Assembly: GCF_003072125.1 (NCBI RefSeq)
Contig: NZ_QCYH01000009.1
Span: forward strand, 1-64,000
Origin: Pelagivirga sediminicola
Lineage (GTDB): Bacteria > Pseudomonadota > Alphaproteobacteria > Rhodobacterales > Rhodobacteraceae
Reading direction: 5' to 3'
Length of the DNA stretch: 64,000 nt
In this document: positions 9,420-17,060 of the stretch, piece after piece
How the letters are laid out: every line of letters starts with the position of its first letter
Numbering within the stretch: the stretch's first letter is position 1
The notes under the pieces: generated by a model
What the model saw: only the letters and a program-made list of their open reading frames with translations
What the model was told of the DNA's origin: nothing
Databases searched by the model: none
Program-made: the position numbers and the translations under genes

Positions 9420-9805
9420 CCTGGGAAATCGTCGCGGCCTATGCCATCGCATTTTGCCTGATCGTCGGGGCCGCGTTCTCGGTCATCGGATCTATCGGAC
9501 TGCTGAAGTTCAACGATGCGATGACGCGGCTGCACGCGCCGACGAAGGTCGGCACCGTCGGGATCGGCGCGCTTTTGCTTGCGTCGATGATCCATTCCTA
9601 TGCGTTCGGTATTGGATCCTTCCACGAGGTTCTGATCATGGCGTTCCTCTTCGTCACTGCGCCGATTTCGGCCAATTTCATGGCCAAGGTAAATTTGCAC
9701 AAAAGCAACTGCCCCGAGCCGCCCCAGCCCCCGCAAGACGAGACCTGGTCCACCCTAAACGTGCCCGAAGCCGATCTGGAACTGGCCGAGCAGACCAAGG
9801 GATAA
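9416..9805 (+). CDS. mrpG: Na+/H+ antiporter subunit G
   Basis: MrpG/MnhG/PhaG family, 129 residues. Three helices carry the hallmark GSIGLLKFNDAMTRLHAPTK (about residues 25-45), followed by a proline- and acid-rich tail of about 30 residues. The ATG at 9416 overlaps the mrpF stop. This completes the set AB-C-D-E-F-G in one transcription unit of about 6 kb. The complex exports Na+ or K+ and supports pH and salt homeostasis, which fits a marine or alkaline habitat. Confidence 0.95.
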   Translation: MTWEIVAAYAIAFCLIVGAAFSVIGSIGLLKFNDAMTRLHAPTKVGTVGIGALLLASMIHSYAFGIGSFHEVLIMAFLFVTAPISANFMAKVNLHKSNCPEPPQPPQDETWSTLNVPEADLELAEQTKG

Positions 9806-9825
9806 GACGGGCCCGCGCACGTCTT
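9804..9825. terminator. Possible weak hairpin after mrpG
   Basis: AAGACG and CGTCTT form perfect 6-bp arms around a GC-rich 10-base loop, directly at the mrpG stop codon. The convergent cyclase gene ends 130 bases further on. There is no clear T-tract, so a terminator role is tentative. Confidence 0.35.
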
Positions 9826-9957
9826 CCGATCAAAAAAGCGCCGACAGCGGCCTGCCACGCGCGGGCCGGAACGCGGCCGAGAGATGCAATCGCGGCGGAT
9901 GCAAGCGCAGCGCGTGTCATGCGGGTTTCCGCTCACACCTGCGTGAGGCAAAATCCG

Positions 9958-11094
9958 TCAGGCGCCAACGTCCTTTTCGGCGTCCGAGGACGAAGATCGA
10001 GGCGCCGCGCGCCGCTCGACCACGCCATCTGCAGGCATCAGGCCATCCACCGATTGATTCAGATCCGCCGTGAACGCCACATGACAGCCCCGCCCGCTCC
10101 GCTTTGCCGCGTAAAGCGCGGTATCGGCTTCCAGCATGAGACGCGTCATGTCAGGGTGCGGATGATCGCATGACAGGACCGATCCCGCGCTGGCCGAGAC
10201 GTGGCACATCCTGCCGCCAAACGCGATCGGCTGCTTCAGGCGGGCGATGAGGCGCGATGCGATGTCATGAACCCGGCAGCGGTCCGTCAGCCGTTTGAGC
10301 ACGAGGACGAATTCGTCACCCCCGACGCGCGCCACCGTGTCGTCGCTGCGGGTCTCCTCGATCATGATGCGCGCGACCTCGCGCAGCACATGATCCCCGG
10401 CCGCATGTCCCATGCTGTCATTGACCGACTTGAAATAATCCAGATCGATATGGATCAGCGCAAAGTCATGTTCGGCCTCGGCCAGCCGGTCCAGCATGTA
10501 GTCCAGCGCCCGGCGATTGCGCAGCCCGGTCAGCGTATCGGTATACGCCTTCTCCTCGGCCGCGATCATCGCCCCCTGCAGGCGCTGGTTGAGCGAGCGG
10601 GAGGCATCCATCGCGGCGGTCTTGGCCTCGACCAGGTAGAGCATCTCGACCGTCAGGTCCGTGGCGGAAAAATCGCGGCTGGTAAGGCCATATTCGCGCA
10701 CCGAATCGACCACCGATATGCCGAAAGACAGATCGATCAGCGCGCCGCCCGCCGGGCCGGTGCCGGGCGCCAGCGGCACCAGCATGCCCTTCAATTCGGT
10801 CTGCAGCGCGCTGCGCATGCGCAGGTGCAGCTTCGTTCCGGCGTGGTCCATCAATGCGGGCACCGACATGCCGATCTGCGGGCGCCGCAGCTCGAACAGA
10901 TCGTGGAAGGGAACGCCGATCAACGGCGCAGCATCGAACATCTTCATCAAGGTTGGTCCGGCATGGACCGAACGCCCGGCTGCATCCAGCATCAGGTGCA
11001 TCGGGCACAGCACGTCCATCATCGCCGCGAATTGCGCCGCGCTGCCGGCGGGCACAGAGGCCGGATCACTCAAGGCGCCTTCCTGCATCTTCAT
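9958..11094 (-). CDS. HNOBA-GGDEF diguanylate cyclase
   Basis: 378-residue cytoplasmic signalling protein. Residues 1-160 have the character of an HNOBA domain (the H-NOX-associated PAS-like domain of guanylate cyclases). A helical linker (about 160-195) follows, and then a GGDEF domain with an intact GGDEF active site. An RxxD inhibitory site (RSDD) lies five residues upstream of it. It should make cyclic di-GMP from two GTP. The start overlaps the stop of the upstream H-NOX gene by four bases, so the two proteins are co-translated and presumably interact. NO binding to H-NOX would then control cyclase output, as described for the corresponding pair in Dinoroseobacter shibae. No membrane segments. 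Confidence 0.9.
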   Translation of the reverse strand: MKMQEGALSDPASVPAGSAAQFAAMMDVLCPMHLMLDAAGRSVHAGPTLMKMFDAAPLIGVPFHDLFELRRPQIGMSVPALMDHAGTKLHLRMRSALQTELKGMLVPLAPGTGPAGGALIDLSFGISVVDSVREYGLTSRDFSATDLTVEMLYLVEAKTAAMDASRSLNQRLQGAMIAAEEKAYTDTLTGLRNRRALDYMLDRLAEAEHDFALIHIDLDYFKSVNDSMGHAAGDHVLREVARIMIEETRSDDTVARVGGDEFVLVLKRLTDRCRVHDIASRLIARLKQPIAFGGRMCHVSASAGSVLSCDHPHPDMTRLMLEADTALYAAKRSGRGCHVAFTADLNQSVDGLMPADGVVERRAAPRSSSSDAEKDVGA

Positions 11095-11678
11095 CCGGTC
11101 CCTACCCCCAAATCGAAACGGCGTCCGCTGGCGTGTTCTACCGCCAGCAATTGTATGTCTATCACCTCCGCATCGCCGCGCGCACCCTTGTGCTCCAGCA
11201 CGGCCAAAGCGCCGTAATCATCGGCCAGCGCACGCAGCAGCCCGACCACCACATGCCCCCATCCGGCCGTCTGGCCGCGGCAGAATGCACTGAAATGGCC
11301 GCTGCCGTGCTCGCGCAGTTCCAGATCCGGAAGGACCAGATCGGGGACCGCGAGGCGTGCGCGCGCGGGCAGATCATCCAGTGAGTGCAGAAACTCGGTA
11401 AATGTGGGGCCGCCAAAGCGCAAAAGACGGCGCAGCGCCTCCACCTTGGGATGCGATACGAGATATGTACCGATATCCTCAAGAATGTCCTGCTGCGGGC
11501 GGTCCAGAACGCTGCCGAGGGCCGACAGGACGTCATGCGTGACCTTCGCATCATAGGTCAGCATCGCCTCGAACTCGGAATAGTCGAGGCCCGCGCGCCG
11601 CATCACGGTGCCCCAGATATCGCGCCCATAGGTATCGCGCACGAACCGTTCGATGGCCCGATTGATCATCCCATGCAT
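11091..11678 (-). CDS. H-NOX haem nitric-oxide sensor protein
   Basis: Stand-alone H-NOX (HNOB) domain, 195 residues, the normal length. It begins MHGMINRAIERFVRDTYG, the family signature. The proximal haem ligand is His98 in TEFLHSLDDLP, aligned with His102 of the Thermoanaerobacter and His105 of the sGC beta proteins. The haem propionate motif YxSxR, expected near residues 133-137, reads CRGQT, so all three signature residues differ. It is translationally coupled to the HNOBA-GGDEF cyclase downstream and is expected to regulate it in response to NO. Start chosen at MHG, the conserved N-terminus. Confidence 0.93.
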   Translation of the reverse strand: MHGMINRAIERFVRDTYGRDIWGTVMRRAGLDYSEFEAMLTYDAKVTHDVLSALGSVLDRPQQDILEDIGTYLVSHPKVEALRRLLRFGGPTFTEFLHSLDDLPARARLAVPDLVLPDLELREHGSGHFSAFCRGQTAGWGHVVVGLLRALADDYGALAVLEHKGARGDAEVIDIQLLAVEHASGRRFDLGVGTG

Positions 11679-11741
11679 GTCGTTCCTCGCTTCTTGCCCG
11701 TTCAGCTATGCATGAAGCCCCTTAACAAAGTCCGAACATCT

Positions 11742-13493
11742 TCAATTTTCCGGAAAAAGCATCATCCCGTCCACGTCCAGCACCGTGCGCGGCGCCGAGG
11801 TCAGCCGGAAACGGCCCTCGAAAATCTCGACCATCATCGCCGTGGACACGTAAGGATAGCTTCCTCCCAGAATATCGCGGGCATAGCCCCGCTCGGTCAG
11901 CCGTCCGTCCTCGATCTCATAGGCGATCAGGCGCGCACCGTCGTCGCCCTGGGCAAAAAAGCCGATGGCGCGCTCGTCTCCGGCCAGCGGATCAAAGGCG
12001 GCGACCACGATCACGCAGCCCGGATGCCCCCCGGGCAGGCGACGCGCGCATGCGGCGTGGATCTCTCGCCGCGCATTCGCCTCAAGCATGTCCAGCGCGC
12101 CGTCCGGCAGGGCCGCACCCTCAGGGCGCAGTGGCACGACACCGTCCAGCGTGGCGATATCCCCGGCCGCGGCCTGGTTGTAGGTCCAGCGCGCGCTGCT
12201 GTTGCGCGCCTTTTCGATCAGCGCCAGCATGGCTTCGTCACCCGCGCCCCTCGCGCGGGTTTCAAGCTGGCGAAGGCCGCGTTTGCCGGCGATGCCCCAT
12301 TCATGGGCCATCTCCCACAAGGCAAGCGTGTCCTTGGGCGCGCCCGCCTCGGCGCGCGCGATCTGGCTGGTTGTCGACAGCCGCTCGGCGTTCAGCGCGG
12401 GCGTCAGCCACAGCGCCGCGATGGCCAGCGTCACCAGCGCCATCCAGCGGTTCACCGCGCGCTGGCCGCGCCGCCAGCCGCTGCGCCGCACGAGGGCCGC
12501 CGCATAGGCCAGCGAGTATACCAGCACGATCAGCGCTGCGATCAGCGCCGCCACGCGGTCGGGCGTCAATCCATACTGGGCCACGCGCAACCCTATCGCC
12601 CACAGCGCCAGCGCCGCCGGAACCGGCAGCAACAGGCTCAGCAGACGCGTGGCGCTGAGCATGCCAAACCCCTGCACCGACATTCCGTCATCGCGGTGGA
12701 TTGCCGTCGTGATCAGCGTGATCCCCGCCACCGTCACCGCGATCAGGGTCGCGGCGGCTGAAAACTGCCCGAAGAGATTGCCAAGACCGCGAAAGGGAAG
12801 CGCCGCGATGAAGATCGCCAGAACTACCAGAAGCGCGGGCAGCAATACGCGCAGAAGCTGGATCACCAGGAAGGGCGACAGAAGATCGCTCAGCTCATGC
12901 ACGATCGCAAGGCCAAGGCCCAGCGCCAGGCCGCTTATCAGGTAGGGCACCGGGCCGATGTCGATCAGCCGATCGATGATGTGGATGCCGACAAGGCCCA
13001 GCAACTGGTCCGACAGCAGCAGCACCAGCCACATGGCGCCAGTGAAAAGCCACGCCGCCGAATACCGCACGACCAGCGCCCAGGCCGCATCGAACAGCAT
13101 CCCGTAATGGCGCCAGCCGCCATGGCGCTGCAAGCCCGCCACGACGAACGGCACGCCAATGGCCAGAAGCCAGGAAAATGCCGCGATGCCGTAGCCCTCG
13201 TTCAGAAACGGCTCGACCTGCGCGTGGCGAAAACTTGCCCATAGCAGCAGCGCCGCCGCCGGAACCGACATGCCCAAGCCCGCCGCGGCCGCAACGCCCA
13301 GGCGCACCGGCCCCAGCAGCGCAAGCAGCACGGTGAAAAAGCCAAGGCCCGCCGCAATCAGCAGCAAAACGATGCGTGGATTTTCGATGACATCCGGCAC
13401 GATCTCGGCCAGCGCCCAGACGCACAGGCCCGAGACCGCCCCGACAAGGGCAAAGGTCAGCCGCGCCGACGCGATGGGAAGTTGGGGAATCAT
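11742..13493 (-). CDS. DUF4153 family membrane protein
   Basis: Polytopic inner-membrane protein of 583 residues. About a dozen hydrophobic segments fill residues 10-400, followed by a soluble C-terminal domain of about 180 residues. The arrangement and the helical pattern match DUF4153 proteins, whose function is unknown. The ATG at 13493 begins just before the first helix. The open frame continues far upstream through the riboswitch and thiY, but that part is only antisense shadow. The gene is divergent from the thiamine operon and convergent with nothing close. No regulatory site was recognised. Confidence 0.8.
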   Translation of the reverse strand: MIPQLPIASARLTFALVGAVSGLCVWALAEIVPDVIENPRIVLLLIAAGLGFFTVLLALLGPVRLGVAAAAGLGMSVPAAALLLWASFRHAQVEPFLNEGYGIAAFSWLLAIGVPFVVAGLQRHGGWRHYGMLFDAAWALVVRYSAAWLFTGAMWLVLLLSDQLLGLVGIHIIDRLIDIGPVPYLISGLALGLGLAIVHELSDLLSPFLVIQLLRVLLPALLVVLAIFIAALPFRGLGNLFGQFSAAATLIAVTVAGITLITTAIHRDDGMSVQGFGMLSATRLLSLLLPVPAALALWAIGLRVAQYGLTPDRVAALIAALIVLVYSLAYAAALVRRSGWRRGQRAVNRWMALVTLAIAALWLTPALNAERLSTTSQIARAEAGAPKDTLALWEMAHEWGIAGKRGLRQLETRARGAGDEAMLALIEKARNSSARWTYNQAAAGDIATLDGVVPLRPEGAALPDGALDMLEANARREIHAACARRLPGGHPGCVIVVAAFDPLAGDERAIGFFAQGDDGARLIAYEIEDGRLTERGYARDILGGSYPYVSTAMMVEIFEGRFRLTSAPRTVLDVDGMMLFPEN

Positions 13494-13660
13494 GTCGCGC
13501 CTCCGCAGGTTGAACCTGGCGCAGCCTAAAGCGTTTTGCCCAATAGCTAAATCGCCGAAATTTCGTGCTGCCGTCGTCCGCGGATTGCCGGTGCGCGGCG
13601 GCGCGCGGTCCGGATTTTGCCGCCTTGCCACCCGGCGGCGGGGTTGATACGCTTGTTGCA

Positions 13661-13748
13661 TCCGTTGGGGTGCTCCGCATTGCCGGGGCTGAGAGGCAGC
13701 AGCCGACCCATCGAACCTGATCCGGTCAGTACCGGCGTAGGGAACGGA
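13661..13748 (+). promoter_or_regulatory. TPP riboswitch (THI box)
   Basis: All conserved blocks are present in order: GGGGTGCTC near 13667, GGGCTGAGAGG near 13686, GACCC near 13705, then GAACCTGATCCGG and the terminal CGTAGGGAA. The closing stem P1 pairs TCCGTT (13661-13666) with AACGGA (13743-13748) perfectly. It sits 115 bases upstream of thiY on the same strand. It should turn the salvage operon off when thiamine pyrophosphate is abundant. No intrinsic terminator was seen between it and thiY, so control is more likely at translation initiation or by Rho. Confidence 0.95.
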
Positions 13749-13862
13749 GATTGCAGGCACTGCCACACGCGTGCCCGCGCCATTTTCCGCTCTTTGCGTC
13801 CGTTCGCTGGCCCCCGCCCACTTGCCCCGGCCCTTGCCGTGGCCCTGACAGCCGGAGCCGCC

Positions 13863-14810
13863 ATGAAACGCCTCGCCCTTATTGCCGCCCTTCTGATCGC
13901 CGGACCTGCCGCAGCGCAGGACCGCATGACCGTCGTGCTGGACTGGTTCATCAATCCCAATCACGGACCCATCGTGATCGCGCAGGAGCGCGGCTATTTC
14001 GCCGATGAGGGACTTGAGGTCGAGATGATCGCGCCGGCCGATGCCTCGGCCCCGCCCAAGATGGTGGCGGCGGGCCAGGTCGATCTGGCCCTGTCCTACC
14101 AGCCGCAATTGCATCTGCAAGTGGCCGAGGGGCTGCCGCTGATCCGCGTCGGCACGTTGATCGCCAGCCCGCTCAACTGCCTGCTGGTGCTGAAGGACGG
14201 CCCCGTCGCCTCCGTCGCGGACCTGAAGGGCCGCAAGATCGGCTATTCGGTTGCCGGCGTCGAAGAGGCCCTGCTGGCCGCGATCCTGTCGGCGCATGAC
14301 ATCGCGCTGGACGAGGTCGAGATGATCAACGTCAACTGGTCGCTCGGCCCGTCCGTCATGTCCGGTCAGGTCGATGCGGTGATCGGCGCCTATCGCAATT
14401 TCGAGCTGAATCAGATGGAGATCGAGGGCGTACCCGGCACCTGTTTCTACCTCGAGGAGGTCGGCGTGCCGTCCTATGACGAGCTGATCTACGTCGCCAA
14501 CCCCGAGACGATGGACAGCGCGCGCATCGCCCGGTTCATGCGCGCGACCGAAAAGGCGACGCAATACATCGTCAACCATCCCGGCCAAAGCTGGGAGATC
14601 TTCAAATCCACGGCGCCCGAGCTGGATGACAAGCTGAACGCGCGCGCCTGGCTGGACACGATCCCGCGTTTCGCCCTGCGCCCCGCCGCGGTCGATACGG
14701 GCCGCTACGCCGAATTCGAGCGATTCCTCGGCGAGGCTGGATTGCTGACCGGCGCGCGCGCTGTCTCGCAACTGGCCATTGATCCGAACGCGGCGGCGGA
14801 GGCAGACTGA
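13863..14810 (+). CDS. thiY: ABC transporter substrate-binding protein for thiamine pyrimidine precursor (ThiY-like)
   Basis: NMT1/THI5-like periplasmic binding protein, 315 residues. A Sec signal peptide covers residues 1-19 (ending AAAQ), and the mature part begins with the family's VVLDWFINPNHGPI. ThiY binds formylaminopyrimidine (FAMP), a thiamine breakdown product, or HMP-type pyrimidines. The TPP riboswitch upstream and tenA downstream support this substrate over the sulfonate or nitrate ligands of related proteins. The ATG at 13863 follows GGAG at normal spacing and starts the signal peptide. The stop overlaps the tenA start by one base. Confidence 0.9.
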   Translation: MKRLALIAALLIAGPAAAQDRMTVVLDWFINPNHGPIVIAQERGYFADEGLEVEMIAPADASAPPKMVAAGQVDLALSYQPQLHLQVAEGLPLIRVGTLIASPLNCLLVLKDGPVASVADLKGRKIGYSVAGVEEALLAAILSAHDIALDEVEMINVNWSLGPSVMSGQVDAVIGAYRNFELNQMEIEGVPGTCFYLEEVGVPSYDELIYVANPETMDSARIARFMRATEKATQYIVNHPGQSWEIFKSTAPELDDKLNARAWLDTIPRFALRPAAVDTGRYAEFERFLGEAGLLTGARAVSQLAIDPNAAAEAD

Positions 14811-15478
14811 TGTATGGCGAGACCTTTGCCGCATGGCGCGCCGAGGCGGCGCAGGACTGGCACGCCTATACGCACCATCCTTTCGTCGAGGGACTGAAGG
14901 ACGGCACGCTACCGCGTGAGGCGTTCTTGCGGTATCTGGTGCAGGATTACGTGTTCCTCATCCACTTCTCCCGCGCCTGGGCGCTGGCGGTGGTCAAGGC
15001 GGGCACGGTCGCGGAGATGCGCTTTGCCACCCGCGCGCTGGACGTGCTGCTGAACGAGGAAATCGCGCTTCACGTCGCCACTTGCGCACGCGAGGGGATA
15101 GATGAGGCCACGCTTTTCGCCGCGCCCGAGGCGGTACAGAACATCGCCTACACGCGTTATGTCCTGGATGCGGGCCATTCGGGGGATTTTCTGGACCTGC
15201 TGGCGGCGCTGGTGCCATGCGTGCTGGGCTATGGCGAGATTGGCCTGCGGCTCGCCTCGAGCCGGGGAAATGCATCCTATGGTGACTGGATCGAAACCTA
15301 TGCAGGCGACGCGATGCAGACGGCCTGCCACGAGGTCGGCGCGCTTCTGGACAGCGCCGTCGCCCGCCGACTGGGCCCGTCGCCGCAAGCGTCGCCCCGC
15401 TGGGACGCGCTGTCACAGCGCTTTGCCACCGCGGTGCGGCTGGAAATCGGATTCTGGGACATGGGCCTGACCGGATGA
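14810..15478 (+). CDS. tenA: Aminopyrimidine aminohydrolase TenA
   Basis: TenA/thiaminase II family, 222 residues, normal length. It hydrolyses aminopyrimidine (4-amino-5-aminomethyl-2-methylpyrimidine) to HMP, so that the degraded pyrimidine half of thiamine can be reused. The catalytic Cys is Cys137 in LVPCVLGYGEIG, and the C-terminal Glu is in RLEIGFWDMGL. It lies between the binding protein and the ATPase of the pyrimidine transporter with one- and four-base overlaps, under the same riboswitch. Confidence 0.94.
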   Translation: MYGETFAAWRAEAAQDWHAYTHHPFVEGLKDGTLPREAFLRYLVQDYVFLIHFSRAWALAVVKAGTVAEMRFATRALDVLLNEEIALHVATCAREGIDEATLFAAPEAVQNIAYTRYVLDAGHSGDFLDLLAALVPCVLGYGEIGLRLASSRGNASYGDWIETYAGDAMQTACHEVGALLDSAVARRLGPSPQASPRWDALSQRFATAVRLEIGFWDMGLTG

Positions 15479-16197
15479 CGGCGCCGGGCATCACGCTGGA
15501 GGGCCGCGTCGCCATCGGCGGCGCGCCCCTGATCCCGCAGGTCCGGCTGGAGGCGGGCGCAGGCCAGTGGACCTGCCTTCTCGGCCCGTCGGGCGCGGGC
15601 AAATCCACGCTGCTGCGCCTGATCGCCGGTATCGCGGACGAGGCCGACCTGACTGGGACGCTAAGCGCCACTGACGGCGCGGCGCTCAGCGGGCGGGTGG
15701 GTCTGATGGCACAGTCGGATCTGCTGCTGCCCTGGCTCACCGTCATCGAGAATGTGACGCTGGGCGCGCGCCTGCGCGGAACAGAAGCCGACGCGCACCG
15801 GGCCGCGCAACTGCTGGAGGAGGTCGGGCTGGCCGATCATGCGGGCAAACGCCCGGCCACCCTGTCGGGCGGACAGCGCCAGCGCGCCGCGCTGGCCCGC
15901 ACCCTGATGGAGGACCGGCCGATCATCCTGCTGGACGAGCCCTTCTCGGCGCTGGATGCACGCACCCGCGTGCAGATGCAGGATCTGACGGCCCGGCTTT
16001 TGCACGGGCGCACCGTTCTGATGGTGACCCATGACCCGGCCGAGGCCGCGCGGCTGGGCAATGCGATCCTCATTCTCGACCAGGATGGTCTGCGCCGCCG
16101 CGCGCCCGCGCCCGGTGCGCCGCCGCGGGCGGTGGACGATCCCGCCACGCTGCAGACCCAAGGCGCGCTCTTGGCCGAATTGCGGAGCACGCCATGA
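15475..16197 (+). CDS. thiZ: ABC transporter ATP-binding protein (thiamine precursor uptake)
   Basis: ATPase subunit of 240 residues. It has Walker A LLGPSGAGKST (near residue 36), a Q-loop, the signature LSGGQRQR and Walker B IILLDEPFSALD, followed by the switch His in VTHDPAEA. It powers import by the ThiXYZ system. It overlaps tenA and the permease gene by four bases each. The C-terminal 30 residues are proline- and arginine-rich, as in many members of this family. Confidence 0.9.
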   Translation: MTAPGITLEGRVAIGGAPLIPQVRLEAGAGQWTCLLGPSGAGKSTLLRLIAGIADEADLTGTLSATDGAALSGRVGLMAQSDLLLPWLTVIENVTLGARLRGTEADAHRAAQLLEEVGLADHAGKRPATLSGGQRQRAALARTLMEDRPIILLDEPFSALDARTRVQMQDLTARLLHGRTVLMVTHDPAEAARLGNAILILDQDGLRRRAPAPGAPPRAVDDPATLQTQGALLAELRSTP

Positions 16198-16931
16198 CGC
16201 GCGGCGCCAGTGTCCTTGCCTCGATCCTCGTCGCGCTTGCCGGATGGCAGGCGATCATCATCGTGACCGGTGTGCCGCGCTTCATCCTGCCCGGCCCGGC
16301 CCTCGTGGCCCAAACGCTCTGGGGCAGTCGCGCGCTGATCGCGCATCATACGATGATCACCGCCATCGAAGTGCTGGCCGGGCTCGGCCTCGGCGCCGTG
16401 CTGGGCGCCGCGACAGCCATCGCTCTGGCCGCGTCCCCGGTCGCCCGCGCGCTGGTGCGTCCGATGCTGATCTTCAGCCAGGCGGTGCCCGTCTTCGCAT
16501 TGGCGCCGATCCTGACGCTCTGGTTCGGCTATGGCATCGGCTCGAAAGTGGTGATGACGCTGCTCGTGATCTATTTCCCGGTGACGTCGGCCTTCTTCGA
16601 CGCGCTGATGCGCACGCCGCAGGCGTGGATCGACATGGCTCGCCTGATGGGCGCCAGCCCCGCGCGCGTCATGCGGCATATCCGCATCCCCGCCGCACTG
16701 CCCGGCTTTGCCTCCGGCCTGCGGCTGGCGGCAGTCTATGCGCCCATCGGGGCGATCATCGGCGAATGGGTGGGCGCATCGAAGGGGCTGGGATACCTCA
16801 TGCTGCTGGCCAATGGCCGCGCGAAAACCGATCTGATGTTCGCCGCGCTGATCGTGCTTGCCGTCTTTACCGTCCTGCTGCACGCCGCCGTCGATCGCGC
16901 CTGCCGCGCCACGCTCGACAGGAACGCCTGA
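16194..16931 (+). CDS. thiX: ABC transporter permease (thiamine precursor uptake)
   Basis: BPD-type inner-membrane permease, 245 residues and about six helices. The EAA loop reads ARLMGASPARVMRHIRIPAALPG, so it contacts the ATPase. It belongs to the TauC/SsuC/ThiX group. The context (TPP riboswitch, ThiY-like binding protein, TenA) favours pyrimidine uptake over sulfonates. It is the last gene of the operon and is followed by a large inverted repeat. Confidence 0.9.
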   Translation: MTRGASVLASILVALAGWQAIIIVTGVPRFILPGPALVAQTLWGSRALIAHHTMITAIEVLAGLGLGAVLGAATAIALAASPVARALVRPMLIFSQAVPVFALAPILTLWFGYGIGSKVVMTLLVIYFPVTSAFFDALMRTPQAWIDMARLMGASPARVMRHIRIPAALPGFASGLRLAAVYAPIGAIIGEWVGASKGLGYLMLLANGRAKTDLMFAALIVLAVFTVLLHAAVDRACRATLDRNA

Positions 16932-16956
16932 CCGCGCAGGATCGCCAACCATGGAT

Positions 16957-17020
16957 TATGAGTATTTTTGCCAAGATGAAGGCGCGGGCAGCTGGCTTCA
17001 TCTTGGTCCAAATACTCATA
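16957..17020. repeat. Large inverted repeat between convergent genes (bidirectional terminator or REP-like element)
   Basis: Two 25-base arms (16957-16981 and 16996-17020) pair with only three mismatches around a 14-base loop. The left arm contains GTATTTTTGCCAAGATGAAG. It lies between the convergent ends of thiX (16931) and the MttB-like gene (17061). The core, a GTATTT / CCAAGATGAAG pattern, recurs near 57759 and in altered form at 61057, so it belongs to a dispersed family. It probably ends transcription in both directions, but the T-runs are short. Confidence 0.75.
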
Positions 17021-17060
17021 ACGACGACAGACGCAGGCGCGGCGGCGTTTTGAAGTGCGC

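Noticed and set aside
13494..14834. N-terminal extension of the DUF4153 frame by 447 codons
   Set aside because: It would be antisense to the TPP riboswitch and thiY; the membrane protein starts naturally at 13493.
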